NCBI GenBank assembly: GCA_019240525.1 | Contig: JAFAYE010000001.1 | Location: 2,081,300-2,145,299 of the forward strand | From: Candidatus Eremiobacterota bacterium | Lineage (GTDB): Bacteria > Vulcanimicrobiota > Vulcanimicrobiia > Vulcanimicrobiales > Vulcanimicrobiaceae | Direction of reading: 5' to 3' | Length of the DNA: 64,000 nucleotides | Shown: positions 47,430-55,463 of the stretch, one piece after another | Layout: each line of letters starts with the position of its first letter | Numbering within the stretch: position 1 is the first letter of the stretch | Translations under genes and position numbers: made by a program | The notes under the pieces: generated by a model | Databases searched by the model: none | The model's input: only the letters and a program-made list of their open reading frames with translations | Told to the model about the DNA's origin: nothing

Positions 47430-49402
47430 TCGCCGAAGTGCGAAGCGATGTAGTCGATCCAGTAGTGGAAGACGTCGGCGGTCCGAACCGGATCGTGGGG
47501 AAAGTGCCCGTTGATCGGCCAGACGCGCAGGGTCGCATCCTTGCGATTGTCGCGCAGCGCGCGCCAGTACATTGAGGACGTTGCGAAGCTATCGCGATTG
47601 TCGCCGACGTCGGAAAGAATCAATACCGGCGTGGTAACGTCGCCAACGTACGAAATTGCCGAGGCTCGTCGCCACTCGGCGGCGTTCGAGCCGACGAACG
47701 GCGAGCCATGAAAAAGATCGGCATCCGAGAGACTGTCGTCGGCAGTTCCGTAATCGGCGATCCAGTCGTTCACCGAGGCCCCGGAGACGGCGGCTCTCCA
47801 AATGTGATACTTAGAAATCATCCACGCCGTCATAATGCCGCCGTAGGACCAGCCGCCGACGGCGATTCGCGACGAATCGACGATTCCACGGGCTCGCACG
47901 GTATTCACGGCGGCCATGATATCTTTGCCCGGGCCCGCTTCTGGGTCGTAGAGTACCGCTCGCTGATAGGCAAGGCCGAGATCGTCGCTGCCGCGATAGT
48001 TTGGTTGTAATATGAGCCAGCCGCGTGCCGCCATGACTTGCGCCCAAAAACTGAATGCCAATGTCGACGAGCTCGTCGGGCCGCCGTGAATGAGCAAAAC
48101 CAGCGGATATTTACGCCCCGCCGTAAAGCCGGGCGGAAAATAGAGAACGCCATCCGCGCGAATGCCAGTAGAGGTTGGAAAACTGATCCGCTCGGCGCGG
48201 GCAAGGTCGAGGCTTGCGATTTGCGCGTTGAAGTTGGTGAGCTGCGAAATTGATTCGGCCGGAGCCCTCAGGTAGAGCTCGGACGGCCTCGTGGTCGCGC
48301 TGCCGACGAAAATCATCGTGCCGCCGGCGGCGACCGCATTCGTTATATCGGATCCGATCGAAATGCCGTCCGTCTGCAGGCGCTGCGCGCGGCCGTGCAA
48401 AGGAGCGCGAAAGAGCGCCGTGGTGGCGCGGTCGGGAGCGGTGAGATAGAGGCTCGACGAATCCGCCCATGCGGCGCTTGCAATGGGTCGATCGATCGAG
48501 GAGAGCGCATCGCCGCGGCCACCCTGCGGCGTCGTCACGCAAACCTGCTGGAGATTCACCTGTGGATCGCCATCGGCGCAGGCGTAGGCGATGTGCGCGC
48601 CGTCGGGTGAAAAGATGGGGTTGCTCTCCCAGGCGCTTGCGCCGGTGATCGCGCGCACGCTGTGAGTCGCCACGTCGACGAGCGCAATGCGCGAATAGCT
48701 CTGATCGTTGAGGATCGCATTTGGCACCAGCGTAAACGCGATCGTCTTTTCATCGGGCGACCACGAGATCGTCGATTGCGCCTCGCCGGTCGCCACGCTC
48801 TGCGGGCCGACCGTCAGCTGCGTGGTCGCGCCGTCGCCGAGGGCAATCGTAAAGAGATGGACCGGACGCGGCGACTCGCGCGCCACGATTGGTTCGGTGG
48901 TGAAGATGAAGCTGTCGCGAAAACGATCGGCGCCGCTCTTCTCGGGATCGGGATCGGCTGCCGCGTAAGCGAAGGCCCGCCCGTCGCGGCGCCAGGCGAA
49001 CTGCTCGACGTCAACCTTGCCGAGCGTAATCGCGCGCGCGTCGCCGCCGTTGGAGGGCATGACGAAAATGTGCGTATGGCTATCTTTGTCCGGCCCGTCG
49101 TCGGCGAGAAAAGCGATTTGCGTGCCGTCGGGTGAGAAGGCCGGATCGGAGAGACCGGCGCGATGGGCCGCCAAGGTCTTCTGCGCGCCCGTCGCGAGAT
49201 CGACGAGCACTAAATCGCTCGCACGTTTGTCGTCGTTCCAGAGAATCCGCGTAACGACGATCGCCGCGCGCTTGCCGTCAGGAGCGATTGCCGACGAGTC
49301 GATGCTCACCGTGCGCTGAAAATCACTCTCGGAAATCGTTTGCGCCGGTGTCGCTCCGATCAGCATCACGCTCGACGCCGCGGCGATCGTCAGTGCTCGC
49401 AT
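47426..49402 (-). CDS. S9-family prolyl-oligopeptidase-like serine peptidase, copy a
   Basis: A 658-residue paralogue of the previous gene, with the same propeller plus hydrolase layout: VGGWSYGGIMTAW, SDVGDNRDSF and INGHFPHDP provide Ser, Asp and His. A signal peptide is clearer here (ALTIAAASSVMLIGATPAQT), so it is probably periplasmic. It starts directly after the PQQ-propeller gene stop and overlaps copy b by 4 bp. Tandem duplication is the likely origin. Confidence 0.92.
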   Translation of the reverse strand: MRALTIAAASSVMLIGATPAQTISESDFQRTVSIDSSAIAPDGKRAAIVVTRILWNDDKRASDLVLVDLATGAQKTLAAHRAGLSDPAFSPDGTQIAFLADDGPDKDSHTHIFVMPSNGGDARAITLGKVDVEQFAWRRDGRAFAYAAADPDPEKSGADRFRDSFIFTTEPIVARESPRPVHLFTIALGDGATTQLTVGPQSVATGEAQSTISWSPDEKTIAFTLVPNAILNDQSYSRIALVDVATHSVRAITGASAWESNPIFSPDGAHIAYACADGDPQVNLQQVCVTTPQGGRGDALSSIDRPIASAAWADSSSLYLTAPDRATTALFRAPLHGRAQRLQTDGISIGSDITNAVAAGGTMIFVGSATTRPSELYLRAPAESISQLTNFNAQIASLDLARAERISFPTSTGIRADGVLYFPPGFTAGRKYPLVLLIHGGPTSSSTLAFSFWAQVMAARGWLILQPNYRGSDDLGLAYQRAVLYDPEAGPGKDIMAAVNTVRARGIVDSSRIAVGGWSYGGIMTAWMISKYHIWRAAVSGASVNDWIADYGTADDSLSDADLFHGSPFVGSNAAEWRRASAISYVGDVTTPVLILSDVGDNRDSFATSSMYWRALRDNRKDATLRVWPINGHFPHDPVRTADVFHYWIDYIASHFGE

Positions 49403-50638
49403 TCAGTCGTGACTGTTGCGAATGGTCTGCAGGGGTACCGCAATAACGCTGCCGGAGTCACTGCCGATGATCAAGGTTTTGCCGTCGACGATTGGCGATC
49501 CGACGTTGAAACGCGTGTGCATGAACTTATCGCCCACCACGTGCCCGGTCTTTGCGTCGAGTGCCCAGAGATAGCCCCCGAGGTCGCCGAAATAGACGAT
49601 CCCGTCGACGTCGACGAGGCCGCCTTTGACATTGCCGCGGGTTGGCATCGCCCAAACGAGCACGCCGCTCGTGGCGTCGATTGCGTGCATCCAGGGTGCG
49701 ATCGCGCTGCCAATGTAGAGCAGGCCGTCGGCGAAGAGGGGGATTGCCGCTTCGTTGCGCTCGGGCAGCGAGCCGCTCTCGAGCGCGATATCCCATAGCA
49801 ACGCGCCATCACTAACGCGCAAGGCATAGGCGCGTTCGACAGTGAGATGTCCGATCACGGTCGACGCGTCCGGCAGCACGGGCGCGACATAATCGCAGTA
49901 GACGCGGATTCCGTCACTGACCGGCGGGCAGTCGCCGATTCCCGAAGCCCCGCGTGAGAAGGCGCTGTGCCAAACGACGGCGCCGCCGTCGGCATGGACG
50001 CGCCACGCCGCATTGCTTCCGACGCCGGTCGTGATGAAATCACCATTGCCCACCGGGAGAGCCGCGGTCATCGATGCCATCGAGCCGATCCAACGCGCGT
50101 AGAGTTTGGTTCCGCTCGACGGGTCCACGCCGCTGATCCACCCGGCGCCGTCGTGGTTGACCATAATGCCGTCGATAATGGCCGGGGTCGGCATTGCCGA
50201 GCCGCTCAGGGGAACTTGCCAGCGAATCGTGCCCGCGGCGCGATCGAATGCGATGAGCGCACTCGGCCCTTGGCCGACCATGACGGGTTCCGACGGCGAT
50301 GAGGATCGGCTGGTGGGATCGCCCTCGCCTACGATGACCATGTCGCCGTAAAGCAGCGGTGCGCTCATCAGCGGATTTGGAACGTGCGCTTTCCAGACGA
50401 CTTGACCGCTGCCGGCGTCGATGGCGTAGAGCCATCCATCGTTATTGCCGATGTAGAGGGTTCCATCGATGACCGTCGGGCTTGCCGAGATCTGACCGCC
50501 AGTCTCAACCCGCCACTCGGTTTCGAGCGGGCCGGCGACGACTGCGTTGTTTTCGGGGCCTAACCGAAACTGAGTCCAACCCGGGGTCGCGGCCGCGAGC
50601 ACAATCGTTGCCAGTAGCCAGCCGCTCAAGATCGCCAT
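49403..50638 (-). CDS. Secreted PQQ-binding-like beta-propeller protein
   Basis: A 411-residue protein with a signal peptide (GWLLATIVLAAATPGW) and repeated blades with the tryptophan-docking pattern of quinoproteins (DGTLYIGNNDGWLYAIDAGSGQVVWKAHV; FADGLLYIGSAIAPWMHAIDATSGVLVWAM; DGIVYFGDLGGYLWALDAKTG). Neighbouring pqqABCDE suggests it may hold PQQ as a quinoprotein dehydrogenase-like component. However, the Asp/Glu-Ca2+ active site and disulfide of PQQ alcohol dehydrogenases were not seen, so it could be only a structural propeller. Confidence 0.8.
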   Translation of the reverse strand: MAILSGWLLATIVLAAATPGWTQFRLGPENNAVVAGPLETEWRVETGGQISASPTVIDGTLYIGNNDGWLYAIDAGSGQVVWKAHVPNPLMSAPLLYGDMVIVGEGDPTSRSSSPSEPVMVGQGPSALIAFDRAAGTIRWQVPLSGSAMPTPAIIDGIMVNHDGAGWISGVDPSSGTKLYARWIGSMASMTAALPVGNGDFITTGVGSNAAWRVHADGGAVVWHSAFSRGASGIGDCPPVSDGIRVYCDYVAPVLPDASTVIGHLTVERAYALRVSDGALLWDIALESGSLPERNEAAIPLFADGLLYIGSAIAPWMHAIDATSGVLVWAMPTRGNVKGGLVDVDGIVYFGDLGGYLWALDAKTGHVVGDKFMHTRFNVGSPIVDGKTLIIGSDSGSVIAVPLQTIRNSHD

Positions 50639-50652
50639 GAAAGAGAGTTCGA

Positions 50653-51552
50653 CTAGAGTGTCAGTTCCATCCCGTCGTACGCGACCTCGGCGCCGAACTC
50701 TCGCACGCTTGCATAGGCCTCCGACGTTGTATCGAGGATGGGGTTGGAGTTATTGACGTGGGTGAAGACGATCCGCGCAGTGGCGCCTCGCAGTTGTTCG
50801 AGCGTGCCATTCGCGCCCCCGAGCGGCTGATGTCCAAGCCGGCTCGCGCGCTTCTCGAGCAGTCCGGCGGCGGAGAGCTCATCATCGTCGTAAAACGTTG
50901 CATCGAGAAACGCAACGGTGGCGCGCCCGATCGCCGCACGCAAAACGTCGTCGATCGCACTAAAGACGGGAGCGAAAAGCAAACGCTTCTCGCTGCCGCG
51001 CTCGCTGATTTCGTAAGCGACGACCGCGCCGGACAGAGCGCGCCGGCCGTCGTAACCGGGCGTCGTCCCAGGCACTGCCAGCGCTCGTACCGATAACTTA
51101 TCGCCGACGAGCGAGTCGCCATCCTGGCAGTACTCGCCGGGCGCAACATCGATCCAGCGGTGCGGAGGCGATGCGAACGGAGCGAAGGCCGGCTGCGCAG
51201 TAGCGACCTCGCGCACGACTTCGCTGGAGCGAACGATGAAGCCGTGCGCACCACGCTGGCGCAGAACTGCCAGACCGCCGATGTGATCGACGTTCGCATC
51301 GGTAAGCAACATTTCGAGTACCGGCGTGGCGCGCGGCGGGGATGGATGCAGTGCGGGAAAGCTCTCGATCTGGATCGCAACGTCGGGTGAAACGTTGAGC
51401 AAGAGCCAGCGTTTGCCGTCCGCGCTTATCGCTAGACTCGATTGCGTCCGGTGCGGTGCACGACCGCTGCGGGCGTTGCTGCAGTTAGCGCAGGCGCAGT
51501 TCCACTGCGGCACGCCGCCACCCGCGGCCGACCCTAAAACACGAACGATCAC
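50653..51552 (-). CDS. pqqB: PQQ biosynthesis protein PqqB
   Basis: Metallo-beta-lactamase-fold oxygenase of PQQ synthesis, 299 residues. It begins VRVLGSAAGGGVPQWNCACANC with the PqqB zinc-site Cys residues, then EMLLTDANVDHIGGLAVLR, and near the end VFTHVNNSNPILDTTSEAY. GTG at 51552 overlaps the pqqE stop (GTGA); a longer upstream frame is shadow. Last of the pqq genes in this operon order (A-C-D-E-B). Confidence 0.96.
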   Translation of the reverse strand: MIVRVLGSAAGGGVPQWNCACANCSNARSGRAPHRTQSSLAISADGKRWLLLNVSPDVAIQIESFPALHPSPPRATPVLEMLLTDANVDHIGGLAVLRQRGAHGFIVRSSEVVREVATAQPAFAPFASPPHRWIDVAPGEYCQDGDSLVGDKLSVRALAVPGTTPGYDGRRALSGAVVAYEISERGSEKRLLFAPVFSAIDDVLRAAIGRATVAFLDATFYDDDELSAAGLLEKRASRLGHQPLGGANGTLEQLRGATARIVFTHVNNSNPILDTTSEAYASVREFGAEVAYDGMELTL

Positions 51553-52610
51553 GCCCGGCGCGGTACGGGCGCGGCTTCTCCGGCGTCTTCGCGTAGCGCG
51601 GCGACGAGCGAATGATGCGGGCTCAACGAACAAGCGGGGTCGGTGGCGCCGGCATCCCCGGTGAGCAGGAAGGCCTGACATCGGCATCCGCCCCAATCCA
51701 TTTCGCGCCGCTCGCACGAGCGGCAAGGTTCGCGCATCCAACCGGTGCCACGATAACGTTCGAACGCTTCCGAGTCGCTCCAAATCTCCGGTAACCGACG
51801 CTCGCGAACGTTTTCGAAATGCAGGCTGGTTATCGCGCCGGCCGCGGGACACGGTAAGACGTCGCCATTGGGCGCGACCGTCAAGAACTGGTTTGCCCAA
51901 CCGTTCATGCACGGCTTTGGGAATTCACCGAAGTAATCGGGGAGCACGTAGACGATTTCCATCCGTCCCCGCAGCCGTTCGCGCGCCGCCGCGACGATCG
52001 ATTCGCCGCGACGGACCTGGTCGAGAGACGGCATCAGCGCGCTGCGGTTGCGATAGGCCCAGCCGTAAAACTGAACGTTGGCAAGCTCCAAGCGCTCGAC
52101 GCGCAGCTCCTCCGCGAGTTCGATCGTCTCGGTCAGCGAATCGTGGTTGCCGCGATGCAGGACGCAGTTCAGGGTGAGCGCCACGTCACGTTCGCGAACG
52201 CGCCGCAGCGTGTCGAGCTTCTTTTCGTGAACGCAGGCGCCGGCGATGCGGTCGGCAAGCTCCGCTTGGGGCGCTTGAATGCTGATTTGAATATGATCGA
52301 GGCCATTGCCGAGGAGTTCGTCGAGCAGCACATCGTTGAGAAACGTGCCTTGCGTGATCAAATTGGTATAAAGTCCGGCGCGCGAAGCCGCATCGACGAG
52401 TACCGGAAGATCGCGGCGCAAGGTTGGCTCCCCGCCGGAGAAGTGCGCTTGCACAACGCCGAGATCGGCGGCATCGCTTACCACAGCGCACCATTGATCA
52501 GTCGAGAGTTCGTCGCGATACGACGCAAGCGCGACGGGATTATAGCAATATGGGCACTGCAAATTGCAGCGATACGTCAGCTCGCAGAGCAACGATAGCG
52601 GTTTACCCAT
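51549..52610 (-). CDS. pqqE: PqqA peptide cyclase PqqE (radical SAM)
   Basis: Radical SAM enzyme that crosslinks Glu and Tyr of PqqA. CNLQCPYC (C15, C19, C22) binds the SAM-linked 4Fe-4S. HFSGGEPTLRRDL is the SAM-binding region, and the auxiliary cluster Cys lie in PCPAAGAI, PCRSCERREMDWGGCRCQAF. ATG at 52610 overlaps the pqqD stop; 353 residues. The frame extends to 52658 but that part lies over pqqD. Confidence 0.97.
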   Translation of the reverse strand: MGKPLSLLCELTYRCNLQCPYCYNPVALASYRDELSTDQWCAVVSDAADLGVVQAHFSGGEPTLRRDLPVLVDAASRAGLYTNLITQGTFLNDVLLDELLGNGLDHIQISIQAPQAELADRIAGACVHEKKLDTLRRVRERDVALTLNCVLHRGNHDSLTETIELAEELRVERLELANVQFYGWAYRNRSALMPSLDQVRRGESIVAAARERLRGRMEIVYVLPDYFGEFPKPCMNGWANQFLTVAPNGDVLPCPAAGAITSLHFENVRERRLPEIWSDSEAFERYRGTGWMREPCRSCERREMDWGGCRCQAFLLTGDAGATDPACSLSPHHSLVAALREDAGEAAPVPRRA

Positions 52611-52887
52611 CCGCGTCTGCTTCTCGAAGGACGAATCGTCGTTCCGACAGGCGGTCAAAAAGGCCGCCGAGGTCCTCGCGAGCGCGCGCTGGTTCGACCT
52701 CGAAGCGCTCGACGACGGCGTCGACGATTTGCGCCAGCGTTCGTTTTCCGTCGACGAGCTCGAGGGCGACCGCCGCCACGCGATTGAGCGTCAGCGCGCC
52801 CTCAGGCACGAGGAGCATGACCGTCCCCTCACGATCGCGATGAAGCTTGACGCCTTTGCCGAGCTTGGGTTGGCATTCGGCGTTCAT
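52603..52887 (-). CDS. pqqD: PqqA-binding chaperone PqqD
   Basis: A small (94-residue) peptide-binding protein that presents PqqA to PqqE. The core is GTVMLLVPEGALTLNRVAAVALELVDGKRTLAQIVDAVVERFE, the PqqD winged fold, with ERRFVL at the end. It overlaps pqqE (ATGGGTAA) and pqqC by 4 bp or more. Confidence 0.94.
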   Translation of the reverse strand: MNAECQPKLGKGVKLHRDREGTVMLLVPEGALTLNRVAAVALELVDGKRTLAQIVDAVVERFEVEPARAREDLGGLFDRLSERRFVLREADADG

Positions 52888-53573
52888 TTGAAGACGCCGC
52901 AGGCGAGGGCAGTCGAATCGAGGATCGACCAGAGAACATCACACTTGAAACGCAGTGCCGCAACGCAACGATCTTCGATTTCCGGCGTCGTGGCTTCTTT
53001 GAGAACCCACGTCAAAGCCGCATCGCCATCGCGTCGCGCCAACGGAATACGTCGTTCGAAGTATTCGAGGCCGGCCGGATCGATCCACGGATATTTTTCG
53101 AGGATGGCCGCGACGCGCCGCTCCATAACGGGCGGACCGAAGAGCTCAGTCAGCGACGAGGCAACGGCCTCGATCCATGGCCGCGAACGCGCAAACGTGA
53201 CGTAGGCATCGACCGCGAAGCGCGTTCCCGCCGCAACCCCGCCCTCGGAGCGCACGTACTCGGCATCGAGTCCGACCGCGCGCGCAAGTGCGATCCACGA
53301 AGCCGTCCCCCCGCAATCATCGTCCTCGCCGTCGTGATCGACGATTCGCGAAAGCCAAACGCGCCGATAGGCCGGCGATGGAAGATTCGCGAGGATGGCC
53401 GCGTCCTTCACCGGGATCTGCTTCTGGTAGTAATAGCGATTCGCTACCCATGCCTGAAGCTGGGCGCGCGAGAGCGTTCCCGCAACGAGTTGCTCGTGGA
53501 AGGGATGCTTGTCGTGATAGCGCTCCCGTCCGACGGCGCGTAGCCGCGAGACGAGGCCGGTGACGGTCTGCGC
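52884..53573 (-). CDS. pqqC: Pyrroloquinoline-quinone synthase PqqC, no canonical start codon
   Basis: Oxidase catalysing the last ring-closing step. Family blocks: RERYHDKHPFHEQL, QAWVANRYYYQKQIPVKDAAIL, VDHDGEDDDCGGTASWIALARAVGL, RFAVDAYVTFAR, SSLTELFGPPV, and YFERRIPLARRD. The first canonical start in frame (GTG 53411) would cut off the conserved first 50 residues. The frame is open to the TAA at 53574-53576, which is the stop of pqqA, and between them there is no ATG, GTG or TTG. The feature is drawn to that stop. A rare start, readthrough from pqqA, or an indel could explain it. Confidence 0.9.
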   Translation of the reverse strand, partial: AQTVTGLVSRLRAVGRERYHDKHPFHEQLVAGTLSRAQLQAWVANRYYYQKQIPVKDAAILANLPSPAYRRVWLSRIVDHDGEDDDCGGTASWIALARAVGLDAEYVRSEGGVAAGTRFAVDAYVTFARSRPWIEAVASSLTELFGPPVMERRVAAILEKYPWIDPAGLEYFERRIPLARRDGDAALTWVLKEATTPEIEDRCVAALRFKCDVLWSILDSTALACGVFK

Positions 53574-53681
53574 TTACGCCTTCGGAATTCGCAGAGGCGT
53601 GGTCACGTAGGCCGTTACCTCGGCGCCGAGCGGGTGTTCTTGGAAATCGGGCCGCTCGTAACGATCGCGAGCTTGTTTCAT
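53574..53681 (-). CDS. pqqA: PQQ precursor peptide PqqA
   Basis: A 35-residue peptide from ATG 53681 to TAA 53574. The core Glu and Tyr that become PQQ are spaced as E-V-T-A-Y (ExxxY), as in known PqqA. The leader before it is short and charged, with a few residues after the Tyr (TTPLRIPKA). The ATG overlaps the desaturase stop (ATGA). In frame with pqqC across one TAA. The order pqqA-pqqC-pqqD-pqqE-pqqB fits an operon. Confidence 0.9.
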   Translation of the reverse strand: MKQARDRYERPDFQEHPLGAEVTAYVTTPLRIPKA

Positions 53682-54517
53682 GGGGCGTCATACGCCAGCC
53701 GGCGCCGCATGACCTCGCTCGGTATTCTGATGCGGTCGGCTAGATGCAAGAACTGAAGGATGCGGACGTGCCACCAGGTCATGTCGACCTCAAACCAGCG
53801 CAAGCCGTGGCGCGCCGAAAACGGGAAGGCGTGATGGTTATTGTGCCAGCCTTCTCCAAACGTCATGATGGCCACCCACCAGCAGTTGGTCGAGCGGTCG
53901 CTCGTGCGGTAGGTGCGGTATCCCAGCATGTGGGCGGCGCTATTGACAAACCACGTCGTGTGGTAACTCACTACGAGCCGCACGAAGACTCCCCAGACAA
54001 CCCAGGCCCAGCCGCCGAGAAGGAAGAGCAGAACTCCGAGCGCGAGCTGAAGCGGCAACGCAAAACGTGCCAGCGCGCGGTAGAAAGGATCGGCACGCAG
54101 ATCGGGTGCGTAGCGCGCGATCTCCTCTTCGGTCGGATAGGCGATGTTATGGCGGTAGAGCCAATCGACGTGGGCCCATTTAAAACCTAACTCGATGCTG
54201 TGCGGATCGCCATCGTGATCGGCGTGAGCATGATGCTTGCGATGGACCGCGACCCAACGAATCGGATCGCCCTGGAGTGCGAGCGTTCCGAAGAGCGCCA
54301 ACAAATATTCAACGGGCTTTCGCAAACGCAAACTTCGATGCGTCAGCACGCGATGATAGCAGAGCGTCACGCCCAACGCGCCGGTGCAATACGAGAGTAC
54401 CGCAACCACGGCCAGATCGGAGAGTCGAAAGAAAGCTGGTATGAACGCGCACAGAGCGCCGATGTGAATAAGCCCCAGGCCCATTCCGGTGCCGTATCTA
54501 GCGAATCGCTCCATCAC
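53678..54517 (-). CDS. Acyl-CoA/acyl-lipid delta-9-type fatty acid desaturase
   Basis: Membrane diiron desaturase of 279 residues. The three His boxes are HRVLTH (55-60), HRKHHAHAD (92-100) and HNNHH (about 225), between two pairs of TM helices. It is close to bacterial stearoyl-CoA desaturases. It is the head of the minus-strand run and overlaps pqqA by 4 bp, so PQQ synthesis may be cotranscribed with it. A functional link to PQQ is not known. Confidence 0.93.
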   Translation of the reverse strand: MMERFARYGTGMGLGLIHIGALCAFIPAFFRLSDLAVVAVLSYCTGALGVTLCYHRVLTHRSLRLRKPVEYLLALFGTLALQGDPIRWVAVHRKHHAHADHDGDPHSIELGFKWAHVDWLYRHNIAYPTEEEIARYAPDLRADPFYRALARFALPLQLALGVLLFLLGGWAWVVWGVFVRLVVSYHTTWFVNSAAHMLGYRTYRTSDRSTNCWWVAIMTFGEGWHNNHHAFPFSARHGLRWFEVDMTWWHVRILQFLHLADRIRIPSEVMRRRLAYDAP

Positions 54518-54597
54518 CGAGCGGTTTTTCGGCCAGACCTCAAAGAGCCTGCCGAAGCAAGCCCTCGTTCCTGAGGTATTTGTCGCAGGGAGTCACT

Positions 54598-54630
54598 CGA
54601 ACGACCCGCGAACGACCGGCGAACGACCGG
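54598..54630. repeat. Three 11-bp direct repeats in the desaturase/rpsR divergent promoter
   Basis: CGAACGACCCG, CGAACGACCGG, CGAACGACCGG in tandem (54598-54608, 54609-54619, 54620-54630). The 11-bp period puts the copies on one DNA face, as with direct-repeat sites of OmpR/PhoB-type regulators. The rest of the 54518-54744 gap shows nothing else certain. Confidence 0.55.
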
Positions 54631-54744
54631 TACCTGAAAAATCCGGCTTCGTGCCGGTGGTGGCGCGGAATCGTTGCGTCACCTGGCTAGGGTCCGCCTT
54701 CGTGCCGAAGACGAGACCGCCAACCACCTAGTCGAGAGGATATC

Positions 54745-54996
54745 ATGGCAACCAAAGTCAAGGTCAAGCGCGCCGTCAAAGACCGGCGCCCCAAACGAAA
54801 GCCGTGCAGTTTTTGCACCGAGCGCGCCATCGCGGTTAACTATCGCGACGTTCCCCGCCTCAAGAAGTTCGTATCGGAACGCGGTAAGATCGTTCCGCGG
54901 CGCATTTCCGGCTGCTGCGCGAAACATCAGCGCATGTTGACGACCGCCGTCAAGCGCGCGCGGCTCATTGCGTTTCTGCCCTTCACGTCCGAGTAA
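54745..54996 (+). CDS. rpsR: 30S ribosomal protein S18
   Basis: S18, 83 residues. [62 protein letters not shown] is the conserved core; CSFC and CC keep the zinc-binding Cys. The start follows GAGAGGATATC. It resumes the S6-SSB-S18-L9 order broken after ssb. Confidence 0.97.
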   Translation: MATKVKVKRAVKDRRPKRKPCSFCTERAIAVNYRDVPRLKKFVSERGKIVPRRISGCCAKHQRMLTTAVKRARLIAFLPFTSE

Positions 54997-55011
54997 CGCG
55001 AGGACGAGAGG

Positions 55012-55458
55012 GTGAAGCTCGTGCTGTACAGCGACGTCAAGGCGCTGGGAAAGCGAGGCGACGTCGTGGACGTCGCGGACGGCTACGCGCGTAATTTCCT
55101 TTTGCCGCGCAAGCTCGCCGGTGAGGCCGACAAAGGCGCACTCGCGCAGCTCGATGCGCAGCAGAAAGCGCATCAACGACGCGAAGATCAAGAACTCGCC
55201 GACGCGCGGGCGCTCGCCGCGCGTTTGGAATCCGCCAAGCTCAGCGTGCGGGCAAAAGCAGGCGAGAACGGAAAGCTTTTCGGCGCCGTCACCAACGCCG
55301 ACGTTGCCGCCGCGATTGCCGCCTCGCTCTCGATTGCCATCGACAAGCACAAGATCGAGCTCGAACGGCAAATCAAGACGTTGGGCGCCTATTCGGTCGA
55401 GATTAAGCTGCATAAGAACGTCGTCGCGAAGGCCGCCGTCGAGGTCGTGCCGGCGTAA
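55012..55458 (+). CDS. rplI: 50S ribosomal protein L9
   Basis: L9, 148 residues. KLVLYSDVKALGKRGDVVDVADGYARNFLLPRKLA is the N-terminal domain. The central helix and the C-terminal domain (LFGAVTNADVAAAI, KTLGAYSVEIKLH) follow. GTG at 55012 is preceded by GAGAGG. Confidence 0.97.
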   Translation: MKLVLYSDVKALGKRGDVVDVADGYARNFLLPRKLAGEADKGALAQLDAQQKAHQRREDQELADARALAARLESAKLSVRAKAGENGKLFGAVTNADVAAAIAASLSIAIDKHKIELERQIKTLGAYSVEIKLHKNVVAKAAVEVVPA

Positions 55459-55463
55459 GCGCC

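Noticed and set aside
49403-50638. A true PQQ-dependent alcohol or glucose dehydrogenase
   Set aside because: The propeller blades are present but the Ca2+/PQQ active-site residues and disulfide were not identified, and at 411 residues it is too short for the classic enzymes.
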